Source of the DNA: Planctomycetota bacterium
GTDB lineage: Bacteria > Planctomycetota > Phycisphaerae > Sedimentisphaerales > Anaerobacaceae
Direction: 5' to 3'
NCBI GenBank assembly: GCA_012719085.1
Contig: JAAYBA010000092.1
Location: 1 to 32,133, forward strand
Length of the DNA stretch: 32,133 nucleotides
The notes below the pieces were generated by a model. That model made no database searches and was not told where the DNA came from. It worked only from the letters and a program-made list of their open reading frames with translations. Positions 14,701 through 22,590 of the stretch are shown in pieces; the stretch's first letter is position 1; every line of letters starts with the position of its first letter. Both the position numbers and the translations under genes were made by a program.

Positions 14701-16824
14701 GGCAGAGCGAACGGGTCGGTAGGTGGTGCCGACGTTCTGGCGATTCGTGTCGACGATGACGATCGGCAGATCGGAACTGAAATCGAGCACGTCGTCCGAC
14801 AGACCGATGTACGTCTGACCGACCACGGCACTCGGCGCCTTGCCCGGCTCATAGGAGCGGGCCAGCACTTCCTTGGTGCCCAGAATCGAGAGGGGCTCGG
14901 TGTACTGCCTGGACGACGCGGTGGGAACCCGGCCGTCGAGGGTATAGTAGATCTCCGCATTCGGATTGGGCGAACTCAATTCGAGCAGCATGTATCCTGT
15001 GAATGTGCCTCCCGGATGGGAGAAGACCGGGGCGGCGGATACCTCCACGTATCCCGCGTTGTTGGCGGCCCCCGGCGTCGGCTGCGCGAAGTACTGGAAC
15101 TCGCCTGCAGAGAAGCCGTACGACAGATCGGCCCGCTGGGCCGGATACCCCTGCTCGACACCGTCGCCGTCGGGCAGGCCGTACTGGTGCGCTACCTGCA
15201 TGTCGGGTCGAACCAGCGCCAGATACTCCCCTTCGGCGCTGAGCGAGAAACTCGCGTGATAGTATCCCGCATCGTCGCGATAGGGCCAGTTGCCAAGACT
15301 GTCCTGCTCCTGTACGCCCGAGGCGAAGATCACGACAGACTCGCCGGCCGGCAGATGAATCGCCGGCAGCGCCCAACGACTCAAATCGTCGGGATCGTCC
15401 GTCAGATACCAGCCGGCCAGATCGACCGATTCGGCGCCGTAGTTGGTGATCTCGATCCAGTCCGGATAGACGGTCCGCCCGGCTACCACCGTCGAGAGCG
15501 TCGTCTCGTTGACCGCCATGAACTCGCTGATCAGCAGCTCTGAGTCCGGAAGCCGGCTGTAGGCGACGCTCAGGTCCGTAGTCTGCTCCCTGCCGACGTG
15601 GACCGTCCGGGCCGAAGGCCGCCCCCAGTCCGCCACCAGATGGAACTCCACGGTGTACGCCCCCGGGACCAGATCGCCCACCACGGCGCCGCTGTTGCGC
15701 CAGGCGCCGCCGTCGAGCCGCCACTGTGCCCCCACGGCCACCGCCTCGGCAGGCGACAGCGTCACGCGCAGGGCGCCCGTCCAATCGGCGAACCAGTCAT
15801 CGGCCAGGCGGGAGAAGTCGGCCAGCGTGACTCCGTCGTTGCCGGTCAGATCGGCGCAGCCGAACGGCCAACCCGCGCAGCCCGGCCCATCGAGCCATTG
15901 TTCGGCCAGAAGCATGACGTCGGCGAAACCGACCTTGCAGTCTCCCGACAGGTCGCCCAGCGGACACGGCGGCTCGACGACGAAGATCACCACCGTGTCG
16001 CGGCCTTCCTGATCGCGTTCGTCCCAGACCTGAAGCTGCAGCGTGTAAACACCCGGCTCGGGAAACGAGACCGTGGCGTTGGGTTCGTTCTCCGTGCCCA
16101 GGAAATCGGCGGCCGGCTGGCCCGTGGACGACCAGAGGATTTTAAGATAATCCGGATCGATCAGGCCTATATCGTTCGGATCGTCGTCGTCAATGATCGG
16201 ACGCATCTGAACGATCGTATGGCCGGCGCCGCGCCAGGGGATGGTTCGATCCTCGCCGGCGTCGACCTCGGGAGGCAATCCCCCTGCCGGACCGCCCAGA
16301 AACTCCACCTCGGCGATCTGCATGCTGTTGGCGCCCGCGGCGCTGCGAACGGATGGAAACAGCAGTTGATAGTGCGTGTACGCCGTCTTGTTGGCGAACG
16401 TGATCGGCGTTTCGTTCATCGTGAAACGAGGCCACGGCGAGGCTTGACCGAAATCCACAATGCTGCCGCTGGCGATCACCGTGTATGGGCCGTCAATGCT
16501 TACGTTGGACCCGCTCAACTCGAAGGCGGTTGGATCGCGCTCGACGGCATCATTGGCGGTGGTGAAGGTCAAGCCGGTGACAATCGTTGGTCCGACCGAC
16601 GGCGTCATCTGAAATCCGGTCGGCTCGGTTTCCCCCTTGAAGTGCAGGTACTTCGTGTTGACTTCGTCGTCGATCGCCAGAGGCGGCGCCTCGTTGCTGG
16701 GCCAGTCGCCGTCGTTCGGGACGCCCCGGACGAAGTCTCCGGGCCTGGTCACATCGGCCCCGGCCGACAAGGAAGCCACTGCCAGCATGAGGGCCAATAC
16801 GAAGAAATGCGTCCGGTTCATCAT
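11788..16824 (-). CDS. Secreted CotH kinase family protein with three lamin-tail-like domains, two chitobiase/hexosaminidase C-term-like modules and a dockerin-like segment
   Basis: Signal peptide MMNRTHFFVLALMLAVASLSAGA; CotH region GDYVGLYIFMEKIKRDPNRVDIEKLEPW...GGYMLKIDRP...GPLWDFDRSLNS; LTD-like LLISEFMAVNET..DWIEITNYG, LRISEIMYHPADPNAEYIELANVG, VVINEVMAAPEAGQPDWIELHNT; YYTLDGRVP and YYTLDGSDP; GDLSGDCKVGFADVMLLAEQWL. Confidence 0.9.
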   Translation of the reverse strand: MMNRTHFFVLALMLAVASLSAGADVTRPGDFVRGVPNDGDWPSNEAPPLAIDDEVNTKYLHFKGETEPTGFQMTPSVGPTIVTGLTFTTANDAVERDPTAFELSGSNVSIDGPYTVIASGSIVDFGQASPWPRFTMNETPITFANKTAYTHYQLLFPSVRSAAGANSMQIAEVEFLGGPAGGLPPEVDAGEDRTIPWRGAGHTIVQMRPIIDDDDPNDIGLIDPDYLKILWSSTGQPAADFLGTENEPNATVSFPEPGVYTLQLQVWDERDQEGRDTVVIFVVEPPCPLGDLSGDCKVGFADVMLLAEQWLDGPGCAGWPFGCADLTGNDGVTLADFSRLADDWFADWTGALRVTLSPAEAVAVGAQWRLDGGAWRNSGAVVGDLVPGAYTVEFHLVADWGRPSARTVHVGREQTTDLSVAYSRLPDSELLISEFMAVNETTLSTVVAGRTVYPDWIEITNYGAESVDLAGWYLTDDPDDLSRWALPAIHLPAGESVVIFASGVQEQDSLGNWPYRDDAGYYHASFSLSAEGEYLALVRPDMQVAHQYGLPDGDGVEQGYPAQRADLSYGFSAGEFQYFAQPTPGAANNAGYVEVSAAPVFSHPGGTFTGYMLLELSSPNPNAEIYYTLDGRVPTASSRQYTEPLSILGTKEVLARSYEPGKAPSAVVGQTYIGLSDDVLDFSSDLPIVIVDTNRQNVGTTYRPVRSAFIDVGADGRARIVDAADYAGRGGMKRRGRSTINSPKGSYGFETWDENDRDKEVSIFGLPAESDWILYAPLSFDRAMINNAFMHELSNQIGRYSVRTRFVEMFLGTSGNAVSMGDYVGLYIFMEKIKRDPNRVDIEKLEPWHDAEPAISGGYMLKIDRPDTGDRGFRTARGNPTYGDGTLCYVDPKEAEITAAQSAWIRGYLDAFEEALYGPDFADPVNGYAKYIDIDSFIDHNLLNMLAMNVDALRLSTHMHKRRGGKLEMGPLWDFDRSLNSTDGRDDNPERWRGSGDGTDYLGYIWWDRMFEDANFWQKYIDRWFALRRGAFSNESLNATIDAMAEEIWEAQERNFQRWSGYGPRYGGFEGEISQLKNWLRRRCTWVDSQFVPPPEIVPYGGHVEAGMQVSLVNKAGSGVMYYTLDGSDPRPPETAPTTINTVTLVPDTASKRVLVPTGPVDDAWRGGGPFDDSGWISGSGGVGFEASTGYEQFFRVDVGEPMYGRNASCYIRIPFNLLGDPSEFNYMVLRVRYDDGFVAYLNGVEISRVLFSGTPTWNSAAEANHDDLAAIVFESFDVSAHAGLLRQGSNVLAIHGMNSGTTSSDFLISPEVIVGRVASPDGSTMSSDVRTYTGPITVTASTKVKARTLVTSHAYSPWSGLAEAVFAVGPVAESLRISEIMYHPADPNAEYIELANVGDETIDLNLVRFTRGVDFTFPNVELAPGDRVLVVEGIEAFEARYGEGFLVAGQYTGRLDNAGEWIELQDAAGQVIHSFAYEDDWYDITDGLGFSLTATDLVASDPNALGERAAWRPSVYVGGSPGFDDSAEAVAPGAVVINEVMAAPEAGQPDWIELHNTTDRAIDVGGWFLSDGGRNLTKYEIAAGTILEPHGYIVFYDDLHFGNEDDPGCHASFGLSRNGETLYLHSGSGGHLTGYSTEQLFGASETGISLGRYLGDTGVYEFGPLRVPTPGEANGEP

Positions 16825-16902
16825 CACTCACACCTCAAGGAAACTCACGCATGGCGCCATCCCGTTCCGCCGATTTGGAGCCGTACCAAACGACATCCTC
16901 TT

Positions 16903-16931
16903 ATTGTAGCAGGCCCGACGCCTCATGTCAA
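16903..16931 (-). promoter_or_regulatory. Strong sigma70-type promoter for the CotH gene
   Basis: Minus strand TTGACA (16931-16926), 17-bp spacer, TACAAT (16908-16903). Confidence 0.7.
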
Positions 16932-16969
16932 TTCCGCCAAACCAGGTCCGGGTGAGTGGGGATTGGCCT

Positions 16970-17527
16970 CTACAGCAGATGGGCCAGAAGGATTCGGACG
17001 CCGATGGCGATGAGGACGAGACCGCCGAGGACCTCGATCCGGCTCTCGCAGAAGTGCCCGAACCGCTTGCCGATGACCACGCCGACATAGGACAGACCGA
17101 ACGTGATCAGACCGATGACGACGACCGCAAAGGCCACGGAACGGGTCAGGAGCGACAGCGTCACGCCGACCGCCAGGGCGTCGATGCTGGTCGCGATCGA
17201 CAACGCCAGCAGGACCATCAGATTCGATGGATCGAGATTCTTCTCGGCCGACTCGATCGCGAATGCCTCGTAGATCATCTTTCCTCCGACGAAGGCCAGC
17301 AGACCGAAGGCGATCCAGTGGTCGTAAGGGCTGATGTAGGTCTTCAGGCCCAGGCCCGCCAGCGAGCCGATCAGTGGCATCGCGGCCTGGAACGCTCCGA
17401 AGAACAGCGCCATGCGCAGCGCGTGTCGGACGCGCAACTGGCGATACACGCTGCCGGCGACGATGGAGACCGCAAAGGCATCCATCGCCAACCCGAGGGC
17501 TATGAACAGGACCGTGACAGGATTCAT
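16970..17527 (-). CDS. mntP: Manganese efflux pump MntP family
   Basis: MNPVTVLFIALGLAMDAFAVSIVAGSVYRQ...ALSIATSIDALAVGVTLSLL; six-TM MntP pattern. Confidence 0.93.
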   Translation of the reverse strand: MNPVTVLFIALGLAMDAFAVSIVAGSVYRQLRVRHALRMALFFGAFQAAMPLIGSLAGLGLKTYISPYDHWIAFGLLAFVGGKMIYEAFAIESAEKNLDPSNLMVLLALSIATSIDALAVGVTLSLLTRSVAFAVVVIGLITFGLSYVGVVIGKRFGHFCESRIEVLGGLVLIAIGVRILLAHLL

Positions 17528-17557
17528 GCGCGATCTCGATTGTGCGGTCGGCGCCGG

Positions 17558-18505
17558 CTATGGACCTGGAACGATGTCAAAGACGGCGATCTCCGGCCGG
17601 GCCAGAAACCTCACCTGGGGCGCGGGCCGCCGTTCGAGCCCCAGCCCCCGGTTGACGTAGAGCATCGTGTCACCCACACGATACGTCCCGGACTCGTATT
17701 TCTTGCCGTGCCGGGAGAATGTAATCAGAGCACCGTACAGAGGCAAGGCAACCTGCCCGCCGTGGGTGTGCCCGCAAAGATACAGACTGATGCCCAGGCC
17801 GTCAACGTCTTCGATCAGGTCGGGTGTATGATAGAGAAGGACGTTGAATCGGTCGTGCGGGAGCCCCTGGAGGAAGGCCTTGCCGTCGCGCGAGCGATCC
17901 ATCGCCAGTCCATAGATGGCGATTGTCTCGCCGTCCCTGGCGACGGACACTGTGTCCATATCGAGGCGCTGAAAGCCTGTTCCCTCCAGAAGATCCAGGC
18001 CGGACCAGCGATCAACCTCGAAATTGCCTGTCACGGCGAACTTCCCCAGCGCCGCGTCCAAGCGGCCGAGGGCCTCCTTCAGTCGAGGCAAGCCGGCGAT
18101 ATCGTTGAGATAGTCCCCTGTGGCAACGACGATGTCCGGCCGAAGGGCGTTGACCGTCCGGACCATCTGCTCTTCGTTGCGCGGCATCGCATCACAGTGC
18201 AGATCGGAGATCTGGACGATACGAAACGATGCCTTGCCAAGATGGGGGGTGTGCACGGTCATCAAATTGACCTCGACCCGGAAGGGTTCGATGAAGCGAC
18301 CATAGAGCATGCAGACGATGCCGAGGACTGCAAGAGAATGGACCACCAGGGCCGTCCGGCTCGTCAGTACGGCCCGGACCGGCCGCCGGCGGATCCGAGC
18401 GACAGCGGCGCGCCCGAGAAGAACGGCTTCCCATCCGTACAGAGCGAGCAACACCAGAAGGAAGACCGCAACGGATATCACCTCGTGTGGTCTGACGGGG
18501 ATCAT
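17558..18505 (-). CDS. Membrane-anchored calcineurin-like metallophosphoesterase (YkuE/YaeI-like)
   Basis: N-terminal TMs, then IVQISDLHCD, VATGDYLND, VTGNFEVD, LLYHTPDLI, CGHTHGGQVALP. Confidence 0.9.
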   Translation of the reverse strand: MIPVRPHEVISVAVFLLVLLALYGWEAVLLGRAAVARIRRRPVRAVLTSRTALVVHSLAVLGIVCMLYGRFIEPFRVEVNLMTVHTPHLGKASFRIVQISDLHCDAMPRNEEQMVRTVNALRPDIVVATGDYLNDIAGLPRLKEALGRLDAALGKFAVTGNFEVDRWSGLDLLEGTGFQRLDMDTVSVARDGETIAIYGLAMDRSRDGKAFLQGLPHDRFNVLLYHTPDLIEDVDGLGISLYLCGHTHGGQVALPLYGALITFSRHGKKYESGTYRVGDTMLYVNRGLGLERRPAPQVRFLARPEIAVFDIVPGP

Positions 18506-18600
18506 TTCACGAACGCACCTTCAGAAGACTCGCTGCTCCCTGCGGCCGGCTTCGCCCATCGATAACGTAGAGCAACGTGCGGGCTTCGTCCCTGACCGGG

Positions 18601-19554
18601 TCAGCCGTGCGAAACGGCAGCGCGTACGGCGGCCTTCATCTTGGCCAGGCCCTCTCGCGCGACGGCGAGCGGGTCCTTGTCCCAGTACACCTGACTGAAC
18701 AACTCCAGTGACAGGACCGCCTCGCTGCCGTTGTTGCACAGATCGCGCAGGATCTGCGTCAGCGGCGCGATGCCGTCGCCGGGCATGACGCGGTCGCCGT
18801 CGCGAATCGTTGCGCGCGGCGGGTTGGCCGGATAGTCGTTCAGATGAAACACCTGGATCGTCCGGCTGCTGATCGTCTTGAACCCGTGGAAGTCCGAGCC
18901 ACCCTTGTAGATGTGGTACACGTCGGGCAGCAAACACGCCTTGGGGTGACCGCTTTCGATCACCACGAACATCGATTGCCCAAGCCGGTGCAGGTTCTTG
19001 GAAGGCCCCCAGACCTCCACCTGCGGCACCACGCCGGTCTGGTCGCCCAGTTCCAGCAGCGCCCGGTAGCGCTCGGCCGCTTTGAGCAAATCGAGTTCGG
19101 CCCCATCCGTCGCGCCGGCCGGCGGAGCGGCGATCCGCTTGCCCCCGATCTGAGCGAGCAGGTCCATCTCCCGTTTGACCTGTTCGACGGCCTCGGCCCG
19201 GACGGCGTCGTCATCGACAATCCATCGCGGAAACGAGATGGCGCTCTCCACGCTAAGCCCGCGGTCCTCGATCCGCTTTCGGATGTCGCGGAGCGTGCCG
19301 CCGGAGCGGGTATGCTCCTGAAGGCTCGAAACCCAGGGCTCGATCGCATCATAGCCCGCCTCGGCGGCCACATCGACCTCCCTGGCCAGACCCAGCTTCT
19401 GGCCTCGTATCGTACTGGTGTTCAGGCAATAGCGAAAGCGATTGCCGTCCCCGATCGATGGCTGCGCCCCTGCAGCGGCAGAAACCCGTCCGCCTGCAAG
19501 CAAAGCACCGGCGGCCCCCACGAAATCTCGACGTGAAATGTACCGTTGACTCAT
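18601..19554 (-). CDS. Sugar phosphate isomerase/epimerase-like TIM-barrel protein with Tat signal
   Basis: MSQRYISRRDFVGAAGALLAGGRVSAAAGA then RFRYCLNTSTIRGQKLGLAREVDVAAEAGYDAIEPW; start trimmed from the ORF's 19707. Confidence 0.9.
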   Translation of the reverse strand: MSQRYISRRDFVGAAGALLAGGRVSAAAGAQPSIGDGNRFRYCLNTSTIRGQKLGLAREVDVAAEAGYDAIEPWVSSLQEHTRSGGTLRDIRKRIEDRGLSVESAISFPRWIVDDDAVRAEAVEQVKREMDLLAQIGGKRIAAPPAGATDGAELDLLKAAERYRALLELGDQTGVVPQVEVWGPSKNLHRLGQSMFVVIESGHPKACLLPDVYHIYKGGSDFHGFKTISSRTIQVFHLNDYPANPPRATIRDGDRVMPGDGIAPLTQILRDLCNNGSEAVLSLELFSQVYWDKDPLAVAREGLAKMKAAVRAAVSHG

Positions 19555-19580
19555 ACAGGTCTCCTCAGCGACGCTCCGAA

Positions 19581-20951
19581 TCAGTCGCGTTTGCCGAGCA
19601 CCTCTTCGATTTCCGCCAGCTTCTCGTCCAGCATCTCCTGTGTCCGCGCCTCGACGTTCAGACGCAGCAGAGGCTCGGTGTTGCTCGGTCGGCAGTTGAA
19701 CCACCATTCCTTGAACCCCACCGTCACGCCGTCGAGCCGGTCGATCTGGCCGTCTCCGTATCGGCGGGCCAGCTCCTCCATCCTGGTCTGCTTGTCCTCG
19801 ACCTTGAAGTTGATCTCTCCGCTGTTGGCATAGCGGCGCAGCGGAGCGATCAGCTCGCTGATCGGCTGATCGGCATCGTTGACCACGTTCAGCAGGTGGA
19901 CCATCGTGATAGCCGCCGAGTCGGCGCAGAAATTATCGGCGTAGTAGAAATGACCTGACAATTCCCCTCCGAAGACGGCATGGGAATCGCGCATCGCCTT
20001 TTTCATATAGGCGTGGCCGACCCGCTCGCGTCGCGGCGTTCCGCCGTGCTTGATGATCTCTTCCATCACGACCCGGCTGCTGCGCAGGTCGTAGACCACC
20101 GCCGATTTCGGCTTCTTCTCCAAGAAGTACGGCACCATCAGGGCCGTCAAAAGGTCGCAACTGACCGTCTGGCCCGTCTCATCGACGAGCATCATGCGGT
20201 CGGCGTCTCCGTCAAAGCACAGGCCAAAGTCGCACTTCTGCCGCTTGACCATCGCGCGAACCTGCGAGAGATTCTTCTCCTTCAGCGGATCCGGATCGTG
20301 CTTGAACTTGCCCGTGTGCTCGAAGTTGATCTCCATGATCTCGACGGGGCCGTCGCCGAAGAGCAGGGGCAGGGCCTTGCCCGCCATGCCGTTGGAGGCA
20401 TCGACAGCGATCTTCTTCTCTTTCAGGCCCGGCCGCAAGAACTGGAGCACATGCTGCTTGTACTCGGCGCCCAGGTCCTGTTCTCGGAACGAGCCGGTGG
20501 GATTGCCCTTGGTGTGCAGCATGGCCATCGCCAGATGCTGGATGTCCTTGAGGCCGGTATCGCCGCCGATCGGAACGGCGCCGCGTCCGGAGACCTTGAA
20601 CCCGTTGTACTTGGCCGGGTTGTGCGAGGCGGTCACCTGCACGCCGCCGCACGTCTTGAGATGATTGATCGCGAAGTACATCTGGGGGGTATCGATCATC
20701 CCGATATCGACCACGCCGACGCCGGCCGAGCGAATGCCCTCGATCAGCGCCTTGGCGATGGGCTCGCTGTGGGTCCGCATGTCCCGGCCGACGCAGATCA
20801 TATTGGCGCCGACCTGGCCCCGCTCGTACCCGGTCATCAGCGACGGCAGGAACCGTGCCGTCGCGCAGCCGATCTTCCAGGCATCTTCTTCGTTGAGCTG
20901 ATCGGGGTAAATGCCCCGAATATCGTACGCTTTGAAAATCTGTGGGTCCAT
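19581..20951 (-). CDS. Phosphomannomutase/phosphoglucomutase
   Basis: FKAYDIRGIYPDQLNEEDAW, VTASHNPAKYNGFKVSGRGAVPIGGDTG, LCFDGDADRMMLVDETG, GGELSGHFYYADNFCADSA, CRPSNTEPLLRLNVEA. Confidence 0.96.
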   Translation of the reverse strand: MDPQIFKAYDIRGIYPDQLNEEDAWKIGCATARFLPSLMTGYERGQVGANMICVGRDMRTHSEPIAKALIEGIRSAGVGVVDIGMIDTPQMYFAINHLKTCGGVQVTASHNPAKYNGFKVSGRGAVPIGGDTGLKDIQHLAMAMLHTKGNPTGSFREQDLGAEYKQHVLQFLRPGLKEKKIAVDASNGMAGKALPLLFGDGPVEIMEINFEHTGKFKHDPDPLKEKNLSQVRAMVKRQKCDFGLCFDGDADRMMLVDETGQTVSCDLLTALMVPYFLEKKPKSAVVYDLRSSRVVMEEIIKHGGTPRRERVGHAYMKKAMRDSHAVFGGELSGHFYYADNFCADSAAITMVHLLNVVNDADQPISELIAPLRRYANSGEINFKVEDKQTRMEELARRYGDGQIDRLDGVTVGFKEWWFNCRPSNTEPLLRLNVEARTQEMLDEKLAEIEEVLGKRD

Positions 20952-21164
20952 TCCGCCGACTCCTTTGGTCTTGCGATGCCAGTAAACCGATCCGGTCGCC
21001 CATCCGACCGCCCCGTAGAGGGCGGTTCATCATACCCGGCCCGAACACAGGGTGTCAACCGCCGATCGCGATGGATCCCAAGGTCGGTCGGGAGGGTCGA
21101 TCACATGAACCGGTCCGCCCGGGTCAAGAGCCCGGCACAAGCCTGCATTCGGCCGGGCAATCGC

Positions 21165-21194
21165 TTGACGCGGACGGTGTTGTGTCTGTATCAA
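21165..21194 (+). promoter_or_regulatory. Candidate sigma70-type promoter for 21274..22275
   Basis: TTGACG (21165-21170), 18-bp spacer, TATCAA (21189-21194). Confidence 0.35.
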
Positions 21195-21273
21195 CAAGAA
21201 CATGCGATGGCAAAGACACAAACCGGGGCGGCACCGACATCCGGCCGACGACCATCACCAAAGCCGGGGCCGA

Positions 21274-22275
21274 ATGATTGCCATCGCGTTCATTGGCGCG
21301 ATGGCATGGCTTCCTCCGACCCTGGTCGGCGCGCAGGGCCCGGAGATCGCCGCCGCGGACGCCGGCCCCTATTACACCGTCCAGATCCTCTCAGTGCCTG
21401 CCGTTCGGAGCGACCGCGTGCTCCGGGCCTATGATGACCTGAAGGCCAGGGGCCATCTCGTCTACTGCCGCCATGCGTACGTACACGAAAGGGCATACAC
21501 CCGACTGCGAGCCGGGTTCTTCCGCGATCGCCACGCCGCCGAGGCCTGCGCCGAAACGCTGCGCGACAAGGAAGGCCTCCACGGCTTCGTCACACAAGCC
21601 GACCTTGCCGTGGCATCGTTCGGCGAGGCATTCGATATCGTCACCACGCCCAACGATCTCTGGCTCCTGTCGCAGGGATCGCTACGACCGCTGTATCATT
21701 TCGACAGCATCGAGGCGGCCGCCACATGCTCGACCATCGCGATCGGCCCGGACGGAAGGACCATTGCCTTCGCCTGCGACAACCGGATCCTCAGGATCGA
21801 TCTCGACCGCGACACCACAACCACACTGGCGAAGGGACAGAGCGAAGACGCCCTGTTCCGCTGCACCCTGGCCTGGTCGCCCGATGGACGGCACATCGCC
21901 TATCTCGACAGGGTCGGATGGGAGTTGCCGACAAGGCTCTGGATCATGCGATCCGACGGAGACGCAAACCGCTGTCTGGCCGGTGACGACACCGGGCGGA
22001 CACGCGTCAAGAGCTTCCGATGGCATCCTTCCAGACTTGAGCTGTTCTATGTAAGCGGCCCGACCCACGGGACCGTCTCGGTCGGAGGCAGCCTGTACCG
22101 GGTGAATCTTCAGGGACGACGGGACCTCCTCGTGCCTGCCTGCCTCGCGGAGCGGACAGAGGTGTGCCGTCAATTCCGCATCGCCGGCGACCAGATCCAC
22201 TACCGAATCGCGCACTTCGACCCGGACTATCAGGAAATCACATATACGACCCAGACCGCCCCCCTCGACCCGTAG
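21274..22275 (+). CDS. Secreted protein with SPOR-like domain followed by a TolB/WD40-like propeller region
   Basis: MIAIAFIGAMAWLPPTLVGAQG signal; YYTVQILSVPAVRSDRVLRAYDDLKARGHLVYCRH..YTRLRAGFFRDRHAAEACAETLR (SPOR-like); IAIGPDGRTIAFACDNRILRIDLD...LAWSPDGRHIAYLDRVG (TolB-like). Confidence 0.75.
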   Translation: MIAIAFIGAMAWLPPTLVGAQGPEIAAADAGPYYTVQILSVPAVRSDRVLRAYDDLKARGHLVYCRHAYVHERAYTRLRAGFFRDRHAAEACAETLRDKEGLHGFVTQADLAVASFGEAFDIVTTPNDLWLLSQGSLRPLYHFDSIEAAATCSTIAIGPDGRTIAFACDNRILRIDLDRDTTTTLAKGQSEDALFRCTLAWSPDGRHIAYLDRVGWELPTRLWIMRSDGDANRCLAGDDTGRTRVKSFRWHPSRLELFYVSGPTHGTVSVGGSLYRVNLQGRRDLLVPACLAERTEVCRQFRIAGDQIHYRIAHFDPDYQEITYTTQTAPLDP

Positions 22276-22313
22276 CCGCAGGCCCCCCGCCCCTGGCCCG
22301 AGGAAGGTCCTTC

Positions 22314-22342
22314 TTGCGTTGCCATGGGCAAAGCAGTATGCT
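22314..22342 (+). promoter_or_regulatory. Candidate promoter for the structured leader and 22591..23940
   Basis: TTGCGT (22314-22319), 17-bp spacer, TATGCT (22337-22342). Confidence 0.3.
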
Positions 22343-22359
22343 GACGGTCAAGGAAGGTT

Positions 22360-22449
22360 GGCTCGGTCGAAGGTGTGCGCCGGGGAGTCTGCTGAACCGG
22401 CGCCACCGGCCTGCGTACAGGTCACATCGGCGTACGACGGGACCGAGCC
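22360..22449 (+). ncRNA. Candidate structured 5' leader RNA (three-way junction)
   Basis: P1 GGCTCGGTC (22360-22368)/GACCGAGCC (22441-22449), 9 bp perfect; P2 GGTG-t-GCGCCGG (22372-22383)/CCGGCGCCACC (22397-22407), 11 bp with one bulge; P3 GGCCTG (22408-22413)/CAGGTC (22418-22423), 6 bp with one G-U. Confidence 0.4.
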
Positions 22450-22590
22450 CGATGGACCGATGATCCCGGGTACCCGAAGTCGATCGTATGGCGGGCTCTA
22501 CGCTTCATACCGAGCTGAGCCGTACGAGGCAATTGCGTTGGCAACAAGAAATGCGTCCCACAAATCAGGCATGAATGAGGAGGTCAGAGA

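Noticed and set aside
16828-16969. Possible Mn riboswitch (yybP-ykoY) for mntP
   Set aside because: This region is downstream of mntP; upstream of mntP is only 30 nt to the metallophosphoesterase gene, so no room for one.
12472-17013. Plus-strand ORFs of 470-530 aa (12472, 13945, 15598)
   Set aside because: Antisense shadows of the CotH gene; no domain signal.
21007-21026. Hairpin ACCGCCC-cgtaga-GGGCGGT between divergent genes
   Set aside because: Short 7-bp GC-rich stem, no T-run or motif; could be chance in high-GC DNA.
22360-22449. Three-way junction as a hammerhead ribozyme
   Set aside because: No CUGANGA core or GAAA in junction positions.
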